Shown: positions 31,428 through 45,412 of the stretch, piece after piece
Position numbering within the stretch: position 1 is the first letter of the stretch
Layout of the letters: each line of letters begins with the position of its first letter
The notes under the pieces: generated by a model
What the model was told of the DNA's origin: nothing
Database searches by the model: none
What the model saw: only the letters and a program-made list of their open reading frames with translations
Origin: Diphasiastrum complanatum
Taxonomy: Eukaryota; Streptophyta; Lycopodiopsida; Lycopodiales; Lycopodiaceae
Direction: 5' to 3'
DNA length: 64,000 bases
Assembly: GCA_029204225.1 (NCBI GenBank)
Contig: CM055108.1
Span: 26,763,525 to 26,827,524, forward strand
Position numbers and translations under genes: made by a program

Positions 31428-32430
31428 TCAAAAATTTCTATAAACTGTTTCATCTTTAAAAGATACATCAATACAAGAAATAGAAGAATTACCTGGTGCC
31501 TTAAAGGAGCAGCCACCCTTCTTCCGTCGCTTCGGGCAGTCCTTGGAAAGGTGCCCCTTCTTCATGTAGGAGAAACACAACCTGTCGCTTTTGGCCTTAT
31601 CGAAGTCCGCTCTCTCCAACCGAGGGCGCTTCTTTTTCTTCCCCCAAGGAGAAGCTTCGCCGATCATACGCTCCTTGCCTTTTTTGAAAGAAGGGCCCAC
31701 AGAGGATTTGTCTTTGGCTGTTCTTTGCAGGTTACATTGTGCGTGTCGTCGAAAATCCGAATGAAACGCACAACATTCTCTAAGGACTGTGGCTGATTAC
31801 GACGTACCTCCAACTGATAGTCCTTGGGCAAGCCCAAAATGAAATGCAGCTTAAGGAGTACCCCGTCTATGCGGTTAAAAAACCGCGAAGCAGCCTCTTG
31901 GAAGTCTTGCAAGTAGATGTCCAAGGGCTTCGTCCCCATTTGCAACGTGGCAAATCGACGATAGTATTCAAAATCGTCCAGGACATGCATAAAGGCAGTC
32001 TTAAAGGCTACCTGGAAGTCATCCCAAGTAGTTGGGACCGTAGCTCGGTCTTTAAGATCCTGCCACCAAGAATACGCCTTATCGCATAAAAACATGATGG
32101 CTGTCGAAATACGCGCGCTATCTGGTGGACCATGCATGGAAAAATGCGACGTCCATCCATCTAACCAGGCTAACACCACATCTTGGTGTCTATCCTTCTT
32201 CTCTCCGGTAAAAAATTCCGGAGTAAACATCGGGTTTAAGAGAGCTTGACGAGACTGGGACATAGCCCGAATCTCAGCCTTCGCCCGTTCATGCTTTGAG
32301 CGCATGTCCACAATTTGTTGCTGTAACAAATTTATGGCATGCGTCATGTTCTCCATATCAGTCCCGACGGGACTTGGAGCTCTAGTCTCATCCATAGGGG
32401 TGTCCATGGATAAAGGAGTAACTGGCAAAA
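31428..32430 (-). pseudogene. Ty3/gypsy Gag fragment
   Basis: An N-terminal coiled-coil-like stretch (INLLQQQIVDMRSKHERAKA) is followed by the gag domain: FFTGEKKDRHQDVVLAWLDG, AYSWWQDLK and TTWDDFQVAFKTAF. Then come FILGLPKDYQLEVRRNQPQS and a CCHC knuckle CFSYMKKGHLSKDCP. It is related to the chromovirus-type gags at 1.2 and 12 kb but not the same family. Nothing downstream of gag remains. Confidence 0.82.
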
Positions 32431-33270
32431 AACTAGAGGTAAAATGGAGAGTTACGGTGTAAAAATCGCAAAAAGGAAAAAGCTAGTGCACAAGGCCTCA
32501 AGAAATAACCAACTTGAGAGCAATAACACTCTAAAACAACTTGGGAGAATGAGGGAAAGGAAGTGAATGTACCTCTTTTACCCCCCCTCCCCAAAGCTCC
32601 TCTCCACTCTCATGCAAAAAGGACATGTGAGGCCCCAAAAAGGCCCCATTTGTACCTTCTAGCCCTTTCTAGCAACATGGGACCACCCAAAGGTGCCACA
32701 TGGCCCAAGGACCCCAAGGATTTATCAAAATTAATTTTTAGCAATTTCTCCCATCTCCAACTTCTACATACCACAGCTCTCTCCACCCTTTGGAGATCTA
32801 TAGGTACAAGAGAGGGAGTAAGGAGAAAGTACAGCCTAACAAGGACAGGCCTCCAAGCTTTAACTTCAACTAGCTTTTTTTAAGCTTAAAGCTTTAAATT
32901 AATAAGGCATAAGCTTAGTAAGGCATAAGCTTTGAAACTTAGCATAAGGCTTTATAAAAGTCTACTTAGAAAGCTTATGTTTAATTTCTTTGGCTCATAG
33001 AAAGGAGGGATGGACAGGGCCGTGGGGAGGCGCGCTTTTCCCCAACCTGTCACATCAAATCCAAACATGTCGAAAACTCCAGTCCTGCGCCATGCCCCTT
33101 GCGAGGCCGTCACTGAAGGGCGTACCGTTATGGTACATAACATTTTTCCTCTCACAAATGGGCAAAAAGCAAAATGCCAAGAGTAATCATGTATAAGTGG
33201 AAGAGGATGGTATATGGATTCATGGGTTTTAGCCAACATCAAAATATCACATTTGTTAATAAAATCAGCA
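32431..33270. other. Leader-like sequence, no gene recognised
   Basis: Probably the leader of the antisense gypsy gag on its left part. At 32876-32985 there is a short local repeat of ATAAGGCATAAGCTTA wording with several AAGCTT sites. Open frames here lack family support. Confidence 0.4.
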
Positions 33271-33289
33271 AAGCCTCCTGCCGAGGATG

Positions 33290-34150
33290 AAGATTCCAGA
33301 AGCCAAGTCTCAAAGTGGTAGGGGATCTCCGGCAGCTTCTATACCCGGGGGCCCCGAGTTCCTATTGTGGGAGGTCGAAATATCTCGGTTTGGTGTCGAT
33401 GAAAACAACCCTTTGTCCTTTTTCTTTTGCTTCAAAAATGATCTTTGTTCTTGCCAACCATTGAGTATCTGTTTAATCATCATCCATATAAATGAAAGTG
33501 CCTTTAAGCTTTGCTCTAAGCCGAAGGGCTGCATTGCGTTGTGGAAGAGAACGAAATTTGATAAATAAAATGTTGTCATCAAATTTACTATGCCATGTAG
33601 TATTGAAACCATCAGCCACATGAGATAACTTGGAAACAAGTAAGTCCGTAGCTTCTTCTATCAATTTTCCACCATTGGCAATGCTTACGTTAAAAGCTTT
33701 TTTGGCATTTCTATCCTGCTCATCCAAAACCGTCTCCAAATTGTTAGCTATCGGAAAGGCTGAAATATGAGGATGATTACCTTGTACATGTTCCACAATT
33801 CATTGCTTAAGAGACACATTTTATTGCTCAAGCTGCTCCATTTGTTCTTTGACACCAATGAGATCCAGAACTAGCTTGCCATTCGCAATTTCAAAGAATT
33901 GCAGTTGTTTCTTAAGGCCGAGGAAACTGATATCATAAGCATAAAGACTCTCAATAGGCTTGGAAGTGTAATCGACCGTAGATTGCTGATTTGTAGGTGT
34001 TTCTGTGGCAACAAGTGCACCACTGATGGAGCCTTCTAAAGCAGCCAACGGTGGGGGGCGTTCCCTCATTGCAGTAGGTGAAATAGCATCTCCCTCTGTC
34101 ACAGAAGGAGGAAAAGAAATTAATAGAGGGGGGGGGCATAGGGGCACCCC
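33290..34150 (-). pseudogene. LINE ORF1-like RNA-binding protein, broken
   Basis: The minus strand reads an N-terminal Pro-rich part, a heptad-like segment (LKKQLQFFEI...LVLDLIGVKEQMEQLEQ) and a region with ILFIKFRSLPQRNAALRLRA, KLKGTFIYMDDD and TDTQWLARTKIIFEAKEKGQ. The last two follow the pattern of LINE ORF1 proteins (a strand reading ILVKF, then LKGTxIxxxEDLTxxQ, then EARxxGQR). The order coiled coil, RRM-like, C-terminal domain fits. The frame is interrupted by stops within and after the coiled-coil segment (about 33.8 kb) and after YMDDD (about 33.47 kb). No RT ORF follows. Recognition is by pattern only. Confidence 0.5.
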
Positions 34151-34299
34151 CCTTTTTCGTAGGCACCATGTGGAAAGGCAAACAAAGTCTTAGAGGTCGG
34201 CGATGGGTGAGCAAGATAGCACTAGGATCAGCGATGGGCCAGTAGGGCACCAGAATTGATGGGCCAGCATGGCAGCACCAAGTCTCAACATGGCATCAA

Positions 34300-34446
34300 G
34301 GCATCAGGGCAGCAATGCGTGCCAGCAGGGCAGCCCTAATTAGTGCCAGCAAGGAGCGCCAGCAGGGCGGGCCAGGTCAGGGCCAACAAGGTGCCATTAG
34401 GGCGGGCCAGAACAGTGCCAGCAGGGCGGGCCAGTAGCGCCAACAG
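34300..34446. repeat. GC-rich minisatellite (GCCAGCAGGGCGGGCCAG)
   Basis: Degenerate units of GCCAGCAGGGC and GGGCGGGCCAG repeat about eight times, directly against the (GA)n tract. Looser units (CAGCATGGCAGCA) begin near 34.25 kb. Confidence 0.75.
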
Positions 34447-34573
<127 letters not shown>

Positions 34574-34939
34574 AAAACTCTATTAACGTCTTTTGGGCAC
34601 TCGTGGGTGCATAAGACCAAAAAGAAAACATAAAAAGAAAACATGTACAAGCAACAACAAGAGCATCATTCATAGGAGGACATGGCCGTAAAATGCTATA
34701 AGCTAGATACGAATGAAAGTAGAACAAAGCAGAAGTGAATAAGCCCACAACCCGGGCCAGGTATAACAGAAGAACTACAGAAAAAGTACCAATGCCCACA
34801 ACTCGAGCCAGGTGGAGAATAAGTACATATCAACGGAAGTAAGTGTGAAGTGTCCGCTGAGTGGAGTGTATAGTGGCCCCTGATCGAGGCAAGTGGCGAC
34901 TACATCTGGGCTTTTTCCGCGGTGGCACAGGGATAAGAA

Positions 34940-37250
34940 TCTCATTGTCCAACATTCTTCTATTCAAGTTTTGCTATTATTTGCCGTTGCAACAGATTTG
35001 AAAATACATCAGATGGATGTACAGATAGCATATCTCAATGGAGTTATTGAAGAGGACATTTACATGGTGCAACCTAAAGGTTATATTATCGAGGGTAAAC
35101 ACAATCATGTGTGTAAACTCCATAAGGCACTTTATGGCTTGAAGCAATCTACTCGAGCATGATGAGTACTTTGCTTATTGATCATGACTACATGCCAAGC
35201 TCTTCAGATTCTAATATTTACTTCAAAGCAGTTCAGCAGTCTTTTATCATTATCACTTTATACGTGGATGATACATTGCCTTTCAGCAACAGTACCAATC
35301 TGATAAAAGAGGCCAAGACAATGCTATCTTCCGAATTTGACATGACCAACCTAGACGAAGCTTATTTTTGCCTTGGTATTCAAATCCATAAAGACAAAAA
35401 ACAGAAGTTGCTCCACATTACACAACAGAGGTACATCTACAACACGTTAGTCAGATATAATTTGATTAATTGCAAGTTAGCTCTCTCACCAATGAAACTA
35501 GGTCTCAAATTGTCAAAGGACCAGTGTCCTCAAACAATTCATAAGAAGCAGCAAATGCGTGAGTATCCTTACCATTCTATTATAGGATCTCTTATGTCTG
35601 TACCAAGCAAGACATAGCTTTAGCAGTCATCTCTCTTAGTCAGTTTATGACTAACCTTGGTGTAACACATTGGAAGGCTCTTATCAGAGTCATGAGCTAC
35701 TATGAACTTTTGCATTTGTTATGGAGCAGTCGGCAATGACAAACTCAATTTACTCAATGGTTTTACAGATGCAAGTTGGGCAGGAGATGTAGACACTCAT
35801 AAATCCACTTCTGGATTTACATTCTTCCTCGACAATGGTCCAATTTCTTGGAATAGTCGCAAGCAATCTTCGATAGTTCTATCTTCCACTAAATCAAAGT
35901 ATATCGCAATCTCACAAGCTACAAAGGAAGCAATTTGGTTGAGAAACTTACTTTCAAATATCGGTCTGAATCAGTCTGCTCTGACATTATTATTTTGTGA
36001 TAATCAAAGTGCCATTGCCTTATCAGCCAACGCTAGATTTCATTCTAGGAGTAAGCACATTGAATTGAAGAATCACTTTGTCAGAAGCAAAGTTCTCAAC
36101 GAAGAGGTCAGATAGCAGTATTGTAGAATGCAAGATATGACAACAAATATTTTTACCAAAGTATTAAGTTTGGAAGCGCATAGATTTTGTGTAGAACTAA
36201 GTTTGAAGGTCAAGACATTCAGGGATTCAAATTAAGGGGGAGTGTTGAATTATTCTCCTTCTTACTAATCGACTAATCTGATTTAATCATCATCCATTGT
36301 TTATCCAATTCTGCGGATTTTCTCGTGTTTTTGTACAATCTACAGAATTACAAGTGTTTTTACACAGTCTGCAGAAATACACCAGTTTGACAACAGTGTC
36401 GCAAAGGAAATGAGATTTTATGACACTGTCGTCTTTTTGCAGAAAGCCAACACTTTCGTCTTTTTGCAACACTATTGCCTGTGGCAGTTTTAGTTCATTT
36501 CCACAGAGTGACAGTTTTAGTTCATTTATGCAAACAGACTGTTTATGGCCAATTTTCACCGCTTATCAACAATCAATTTTTGAGAAGGATCTGGATGAAT
36601 GCCAGTGGACTCCAGCCAACTAACAATCGCATTTGACGACCTAATTACTTAGTATAAATCAACTGTTCATACATCTCATCAGTTAACGAATAAACATTGT
36701 GAGTTGTGAAGGAGTTGAGTGTTATTACACGAGGCACCCTGCGCTCTCATCAAGTAGATCATTCACAATCAGAAAGTATTGTTGTTAGCTCTTTATCAAG
36801 CTTTCAAGCTTGAACTCTCTTGAGCATTCTAGCTTAGTTTTTAGAGATTTATTTAGAGTTGCTATTGCGCTACTGCTTATCAGCAGAGCGGCTTATTATC
36901 AGACTTATTCTCAGTTACTCAGAGACAACTTAGAGTGCGCGGTTTCTTTATGCTATTGTTTTGCGCTCATTATCATCTGATTTTGTTTTTCTAAATCAAT
37001 ACTACTTTTTATTGCGTTCAGTATATGTCAGAATGCATGCATCTTTGTATTGCTTTTGTAACTGATAGAAACTGTTTGAGAATTCAATACTTTATGTTTG
37101 GCTACGTAATCACTTAGTATCTAGCAAAAGTTAGTTGCTAAAGATTGGACGTGATTTCCATCACTACCGTTTTGTTCAATTTTTGATAGGTGTAGTCATG
37201 CATTGGAAGTAGGAAGTTTCTGCTATTACATTATCTATCCTATTTCCGAC
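34940..37250 (+). mobile_element. Ty1/copia 3' part: RT, RNase H and LTR
   Basis: Starts within RT (LKIHQMDVQIAYLNGVIEED), continues through LYVDDT and RNase H to a purine tract AAGGGGGAG at 36235-36242. An LTR beginning TGTTGAATTATTCTCC at 36243 follows. The LTR holds a TATAAATC box near 36.65 kb; its end is not resolved (37.1-37.25 kb). Gag and integrase are absent. Broken. Confidence 0.85.
34950..36230 (+). pseudogene. Ty1/copia reverse transcriptase and RNase H
   Basis: RT motifs are QMDVQIAYLNG, KLHKALYGLKQSTRA, FIIITLYVDDT and AYFCLGIQI. RNase H motifs are FTDASWAGDVDTHKSTSGF, SWNSRKQSSIVLSST and LFCDNQSAIALSANARFHSR. The 3' end is the same family as the inverted fragment at 16485-16838. 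Confidence 0.88.
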
Positions 37251-38095
37251 ATCCAGGCCCAACTACAAATCTATCACACAAAGAATACTCGCCTGGGAGG
37301 GGAGGTGCAAGCTTCACAAGCAGAGAGGGCCGCTTGGTTAGCACAACCTGTACCTGCATATTGGCCACTCACACAAGCCAAGATGAATCTCACCCTTGGA
37401 GCTATTTGTGATGCTACCGCTATACATGATGAATCTGCTTTTGTTCATTTGTGAATGGTTAAAATTGCTCTAATAAGCAATCAATTCATTTTTGTTAGCA
37501 TCTCTTTGCTAGATCCATAAACAGACATCAAATTGTTCATAATTCACTATTTGGAAACCTCTTTCTCTATTTTCTTCTATACGAAACTTGAGAGTCTCTC
37601 AATTTGTTCTTTGACTCTCCATTGTGTTGTGTGTGGATATCTACATTTATGTAGATAACCACATGTTTTCTTTTTGCATATGAAAGGGCCATCGAAAATA
37701 AACATTCGCACATTTTGTGGAAGGCCATTTTTGCTTTGTTCCATCTCTTCCATTGATCTACTTTTTTACTAACATAGATAATAGTTGAAAAATGCAATCA
37801 CCATCACAACCTCTCGTGAAGGTCCCTAACAAATGAGATAAAATTAATTGAACTAAAGAATATTTGAGGTTTACTTTGGGCTGGAAATTTTTCAATCAAA
37901 TCAAAAGCATTGAATGTGCTAGTGATAGTCAACAAAGTCTTTAAAAATATATATAGAGAATATAGGGAGGGCTATTATTGGCATGTTTACCAATGGTGAT
38001 TGCTTTCTCCATATTGATGAAATGCACATATTTTCCAATATTAATCTATATGCTACTCCATATCAACTTGTATTGCAAATGTTAGTTCTAAAATA
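37251..38095. other. Region without recognised feature
   Basis: A/T-rich sequence with no family match on either strand. Confidence 0.4.
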
Positions 38096-38640
38096 GTATT
38101 TAATAAGGAATGAACGATTGGTGCCACCTCACATGGGATAAAAAGACAGGTGATTGATGAGGCATGCGAAAGTCAGTGCAAAACTTTAGGTTCTCCTTTG
38201 AAGGACATACCACCACACATGCTCTTGTTATCCACGTGTTATCCCACAATGCTTCAGCAATTAAGACAACTTCCAAATTAAATCTCCACATACGTTGGTT
38301 ACTTCCATCCATCTTGTAGAGACTCAATCGAAATTTACTCATAAACTCAATTTCATAGTCTAATCTTTGTGAAAACGAGAATGAATAATCAAAGAAAGTA
38401 AATTAGGTCGATCTATAAAATTAAAGATCGAAATCAATCATGAGACTAATTAGGCTATAAGACCATGTCAATAATGGAAGATATTTATGCCTAAATTTCT
38501 CACTAGATGGATAGAGAATTCAAATAAGACAGAATGTATATTGACAATGCAGCTTCCAAATGGAACCTATAAAAAAATAAAATTGAGAACATTCAAAATA
38601 AGAGTTGTGTAATGTTTATCCTGATAGGATAAATGTTTGA
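38096..38640 (-). mobile_element. Ty1/copia gag start and leader fragment
   Basis: The minus strand encodes KFRLSLYKMDGSNQRMWRFN and LEVVLIAEALWDNTW, a copia gag opening. The sequence to its right (leader, a decayed primer-like site near 38.46 kb) is repeated at 46440-46900. Confidence 0.65.
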
Positions 38641-38739
38641 TGTACCATATGTGTTGGGAATCCTACAATGAATGATTCTCCAACAATGATGCAGCAATTG
38701 ACAGACACATATTGTCATTTATACAATTCTACCAGTCAT

Positions 38740-40220
38740 AAGATAGCTTTTTTTTTTATTTCATCCTAAGATTGTCCAAGAACACTATCACAAATATGGA
38801 TATCACAAAGGTCCAAAGTGGAATGGACAAGATGGTAAGGTGCATGGGCGTGGTTTTGTAGAACCACTAGCTTTGCTTGCTCCTCAAGGAACACAAGGAC
38901 CTCAAACCAATATGGATGAGCTAGAAGCATTAACAAGTCAGGATCATTGGAATGTTCCTGTTGATCAAGATTCTGGTGTTCTTGAGCAATATGCAATTTA
39001 TGCTACCACACAACAATAATAGTCCAGACAATGGGCAACAACACGAAAAGGATACTTTGGGTGAGGAGAAAATCATCGCATAGCCGAATGTTCAAACAAA
39101 GAAAAATTCATGTAATTTTGTCGAGGATGTGGAAATGGACATTGCTATAGAGATAATCTAGCCGGACCAAAAGTATCACATACAACTGCTTTGATGAACA
39201 TGATTTTAATCAACCCAAGGCAAGCAGACCATTGTCACGAAGAGCCAATGAACCAACTACATCAGTTATGGTTGTCACAAGAGCTCATAAGCAGAAAAAT
39301 GTTGTTTTTGATTCATCACGTACAAAATTAGTTCCGATCAATGATCAGCCTTCCACATCCGGGGTCAATCTAAACCTACAGTCAGAATAGAAGAAATATC
39401 ATAATATGAGATAGTGGATTAAAAACCTTCAAGAGGAAGAAACATTAGAAAATGCTATAGTTGTTGTTGTGAATCCGCCTATACTAGTGGTTCCAACGAA
39501 TCTACCTAATCATTTTCAAAAATTGTATCAAAGAAATAATGTGAATACTTAGTTACATCAACATGAAAAATCATTCAAGATGACGAAACTACAGGTCTCA
39601 CAAATGGAGCTAATTATGAATACCCTTTTAAGTAAGATGGACATAACTTTGGGAACATTCTTGTGGTTGGTACGTCATGCCAAAGAGGTATTATCAGAAC
39701 AATTGACCGAGGTAGAGTCCACAATCCAACAAGGATTGAAGATGCCAATGAGATTCTCAATATCGGGGTAGCGTGGGAATGTGAGAGCAACACAATATCA
39801 CTCTACTAATTTAACATAAACATTTTGATTGAGTGGCAGCTGTGTTAGATGGAGGAGCTAGAGTCAATCTGATTTCTTCCAAGTTGTCTGCCTAGTGGCG
39901 ACTTATGAAGCTGAAACCTGCAAACTTTGCAATCAAATTGGCAGACAACTCAAGTGTCAAGTCAAAAGGTATTGTGGAAGGCATACCGGTTAAAATTGGT
40001 GGTGTATAATTTATCATTACTTTCGTGGTAATGTACTTCCTGATGCACTGATGCACCATCAATATATCAAATTTTATTGGGGCAACCTTGGTTATGAGTT
40101 GGGCAAGTACTTCATAACTGGGAAACGGGCAAAATCACTTTTGAGAATCAAGAACAACTCATTATAGTTTAACTTCCAGAGATCAAGGCTGATCATAAGC
40201 ACCTAATAAATACTCAATCG
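38740..40220 (+). mobile_element. Tat/Athila-like gypsy fossil: gag end and protease
   Basis: Plus-strand pieces read YGYHKGPKWNGQDGK, a Cys-rich HRIAECSNK...FCRGCGNGHCY region, a VLDGGARVNLIS retropepsin centre and LKPANFAIKLADNSSVKSKG. Each has a counterpart in the antisense element at 14.4-15.9 kb. Very decayed, with many breaks, so it is the oldest of the copies here. Confidence 0.7.
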
Positions 40221-41142
40221 TCCCAAATGGAATATGTGTAGAAATTGTTGATTGATTGCTTCTAATTTTATTACATTTGGTTAAAACATTATTCACACCT
40301 TGTTAAGTGATCTTCACAATAGAAAATTTACCTCCTATGTGTGGCCATTAAGCAGTAAAAAATTGTATGTAAGAAAACCTTGAATATCCTTTTGAAAATC
40401 TGTTGGGATTCGAGGCAATGCTCGTCGTATAAGTGAGAAATGAGCATAATCCTCAATGCATGCAACTACATATATCGTATTCAGATCATCCTCAAACGAA
40501 TCAAATTATATCTTACTTGATCACAGCTTTGAAGTAATTGGATCAAAAGACTCAATTCCATATCCATGCACTAATTCACTAAGTTATAGATTTAGATTTT
40601 ATGTGCGAAAGCAAAGTTTCTAGGTGGCTAGAACAACAAATTTGACTTATGCTATCAGTCACACAAATAGTTTAATCTTCGAATAACTTATCTACAGGTT
40701 CGAATCTATTTGAACATGAATAAAATAAGCATTCAATCAGAACATACACGACTTGAATTATGGAACGAATATTAATTAGTCATGAATGATAACAGTCTGA
40801 ATGTAGACAAAGTCGCGTTCTTACTAAGACAATATTCTGTAGTAACATAGAGAAAGAACGGAACAATTGTGCTCTGGATGTTCTATTACTGATCGTGTAG
40901 ATCGACAATTCAAAGTTCTAACTTGACAGCTGATAACTTGATGGGTATTTGTATAGATGGGTAGCTAATTAAAAGAATGGTTGATCTGTACATTGCAAAT
41001 TAGATTAATCCACTATGTGCTATTGCCAATCGCTTTCGAACAATATCTGAGTCCGTTGGAGTATCTGAGTCGGACACAATTTGGTGGATGGATCACAAGA
41101 AAGCTCAAATTGACATTGCTTGTGAGTCAAATATGAAGTGTG
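40221..41142. other. Region without recognised feature
   Basis: A/T-rich with no open frame of note. Possibly an old LTR, but no second copy is visible. Confidence 0.35.
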
Positions 41143-41602
41143 ACCTTGCGCGACTGTGCCAATTTCCAATGTTTTTCTATAGACTATAAACATGTGGAGC
41201 TAGCAAGTAGAATTTAGATTGATTTTGCTGGCAAGGTAAAGTCCAATGTGATATTCATAAAGCTTCTTGAAACTTTCTTAACACTTATGTAAGATTATAT
41301 TGCTCCATCCAAATGCTTAATCTTATGTGTGAACTTCCCGAAAGATATATCTAATACTAAAATGACATACATATTAGCCTTGATGAGATCACCTTGATCC
41401 AGTTGGCAATTATACGTGTATATTCACATCATCCCACAACTTTCATTTTACATCGTTGATCCATGCCAAAATGTAAGATTTAGGTGTCATATTCTATATA
41501 TAAATTAGTAAGAACTTGCATTTATTGCCACATTCGTAAGAGATGCCAAAAGGCTATTACAATGAGTGACAATCAAGAAAGCAAAATCAAATTTTGAAAG
41601 GG

Positions 41603-41785
41603 GGATCATTTGATATACAATCATGTATTTGCCTCGTCATACATCCATATGTCCACCTGCCATGTCATATTATCATGAATTATAAACTCAAAGAGTTGAC
41701 TCTCTTATAAGACATTTATAGTTCATATCCACAAAGATCTAGTACATAATTAACACATTGATTCTATTATACATTTATATTATCA
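41603..41785 (+). repeat. Inverted repeat, left arm
   Basis: GGATCATTTGATATACAATC to CTATTATACA. The reverse complement of 45233-45412 matches with only about a dozen differences. The arm is also present in copy 2 (about 61.49-61.67 kb). Confidence 0.88.
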
Positions 41786-43752
41786 TGAACTGTAGGCATA
41801 TTATCACTCAAGAAGGTGTGAATAATGTTTAATTGAGGGTAATGAAAACACAAGTGATCATTGATTAAGTTTTACATAAGTCTCGTTTTTTGATGATTTC
41901 TAGAGTTTTTATTGGGTGCTTATGATCAACTAAATTAAACTATAGAAATCTTCGGAACATGACTTTGTTGTATGATGTAGATCATGTGTGTTCTTCATAT
42001 ATACATTTATCGATTAAAAATTTTGAGACCTTCATTTTGAGCAACTTATATAAATGATATGATGTGTCAAACATGTGATGAAAATTCAATATTTTTGTAT
42101 ATGGGACTGCATTATTGTAAAATTTACAGTCAACTATTTGCCTCTCAAATCTTAACAATCCTATATGATTATAGAAACATGGCTATAAAAAAATTTGGAT
42201 TTTGAGGTCTATAGAGATAGATATGTGAATCCAAAGTTATCCATTTAAGTGCAGATAAATATCACCAAAACTGGAAGTATCATATTTTGATTCCTTAGTG
42301 ACTTTGAATTAATTTGTAAATGCATTTGTAAGTGGAAATAATTTTACCTAAACAAGACTAATTAGAAACTTCTATAACCTTCACATAACTCTGAATACAC
42401 ATACAGATTTGAAATGCAAGTAATCACCTACAACTTTGGTAAATACGTGGAGAATCCTAGTTCAAAAAATCTCACACTAGTTAAGGACATCTCTTGGTTG
42501 AACAAGATTATATCACAATTTAATCGATTGTATATAAACACTTGATTACATGCACACCTTACTTAGTTGTCATAAAAATCTATGTAAACAATTTTCTTTT
42601 GCCAACATTCTACCCAGTTCACACCTTGTGAGCTATGCTAAACTCTTTTTTGAAGAGTGGTGTAAATGACAAAGGAGAGAGTGAGTATCACTCAAACGTA
42701 ATAGACTGATATTGACATTGTAGACAAATCTTGCAATAGAGAGAAGTGGAAATGATTTTTATGAAGGGTTCTAGAAAATGGCTGTCTTATTTTCAATAGA
42801 CTCAACTCTTTGCGCCTAACTTGTTCTACATTATTTTCTCTTTAATGTAGCATTTAAACATGGAAAGCAACTATGCATGCCATTTATGATTTGTCTACAT
42901 AATTGATTCTAAGCAATTTTTACCATCTAAAGAGGAGGAGACATGTTACACTGATACTCTCAAATCCAATGTCAAGATTCATCACATGTGTATGATAAGC
43001 TACTAACACTTGACCAATTGCACATTAGAAATTCATTTTTCATAGAAGGAAGTCATTACAAAATTGAAAAAAACCATGCTCTTCAATTTCTAAGATTGTA
43101 GCTCCTTAATAGAAAGGCCACCATAATATCAACTCCATAGTGCACGTGATCTATCTAAAATGTTGCAAAGTTATCTATGCTTGTTGGTTCATATATATGA
43201 ATCACTTACGTGATGCCAAGCCAAAAAAAAAAACCATGGTATGTCCCTACTTCTAGTAAAACAAAACCTCCAGACCTCAAGGGGTGGCAAGGAGATGCTA
43301 AATAGGATAGTGTGCCACATTTTGATGCAAGATCGAACTCGGTAATATCTTCTTCTTATGAAACCATCCCTTACCTCAATTGCAACTCAAGGGAGGATGA
43401 AGAACACATGGCCTGCATGTTCCTGGATTGCCTACAACATAGAATAAAGTGTGAAATAAGCTACAAACCAATCAATTCACTTTAGCACATCATATTTGAA
43501 ATACTAAAAGCTCCAACCTATGCTAAGAGCACTTCAACATGTTCAAAGAAATAAAGACGTAAGGCAAAACAATAGACTACCTTTGGAACACTAGGGAGGT
43601 GATATAGAAGATTACAAAAGTACTAGAATGATGTCCAATACATTACAACACCCATGAAGTAAAAGTGAAAGACATCAAACAAAAGGATAGACTATGTCAT
43701 CTAACAATAGATGAAATCAACATTCTTAAGATAATTTAATACTAATATGAGC

Positions 43753-44093
<341 letters not shown>

Positions 44094-44211
44094 CTTAAAC
44101 TTACGTCCTTGTGTTAAAGAAAGAAAGTGATATTGGTGGTGCTTGAGAAACCAATGCCAGAAAAATTAGAACCCACACAATAATTGGATGGCAAAATTTT
44201 GCATTTATAGA

Positions 44212-44219
44212 ATTACAAT
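44212..44219 (-). promoter_or_regulatory. TATA box of the peptide gene
   Basis: TATAAATG on the minus strand, 119 bases before the ATG, which leaves room for a leader of about 85-90 bases. Copy 2's matching position is beyond the window. Confidence 0.45.
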
Positions 44220-44239
44220 CAGTCCCTTTGTAATGGCAT

Positions 44240-45232
44240 TCGGTTGGGGGTGGGGAAAGCCCCTTGAAATATACATGTCAGACAAATGTTTGAAATAAAA
44301 AGGGTTTTAAATGTGAAAGGTGTATACTTATCCAATTTAAAGTAGCATTTCTAAAAAACTAACTTGCCAAATTTGAATGATACTCACATTGATATTGTAT
44401 CACATGCTTTCTCTGAAACTTACCATTATTGTCTTTATTGTGGGGTTGCATTGGGAAATGTAATTGTATCGATAATAGGGGTGATGGATAAGGGACGTCA
44501 TGGGAAAAAGAATTCCGTGAAGGAAACCATTAAATGTCAAACTTCAATTGTTCAACTAACCTAAACGTGTGGCACGACATTTTAGTGCTCATTATTGAAG
44601 TCCATTAAATTATGAAAAGAATGAAATTCATATAAGAATCTACCCATGGCACCAATATCAAGATTAATTGAGCATATTATGCACCATGAATGTTAGTCAT
44701 GGTTCAACGACCACCCAATGGTGAGGGTGTGTGAAATCAACATCTCTTCAAATAGTCTAATATCTCCCCACCATTACATATTTCAAAACCGGTCATTGTC
44801 AATAACATGGTGGTTGAAAATATCCCTCATCCCCCATCAAAATATGACAAATTTCATGAATACATAATCCATAAGTAGATACAATAGAAACAAGTGCACA
44901 ATATTGCATAACCTTTCAAATCAACTTGTGGCCAAGGGCCCATATTGTTTGCATTCAAGACGTGTATGGATCTTGCACTCCATAAAATTTGTCGAAACCA
45001 ATTATGGCCCATAAAAATCTAGTTAAGAAGCCATAGAACATTACATGAGTCCATAGAAAATCCCAGAAGGCATCTAGGACATATAGAAAATCTAGATAAT
45101 AAGTCAAAGGATATTACATCCTATCAGATATGTCATCATGAATCATAATTAAGGATTGACACTTGTACATCCATGGATGAGGGTGCATTCCTACATGCAC
45201 CGGGATAAGTTCTATGTGTAGATATGCTTTCA
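44240..45232. other. Region between peptide gene and right inverted arm
   Basis: No recognised element or gene. A/T-rich, with short open frames only. Confidence 0.4.
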
Positions 45233-45412
45233 GTTTATGATGTGTGTATAATAGATTCGATGTGTTACTTATGTACTAGAATTTTGTGGATATGAGCTGT
45301 AAATGTCTTATAAGATAGTCAACTCTTTGACTTTATAATTCATGAGAATATGACATGGCATGTGGACATATGGATGTATGACGAGGCAAATAGGTGATTG
45401 TATCTCAAATGA
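45233..45412 (-). repeat. Inverted repeat, right arm
   Basis: Reverse complement of 41603-41785, for example TTTGCCTCGTCATACATCCA shared exactly. Confidence 0.88.
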
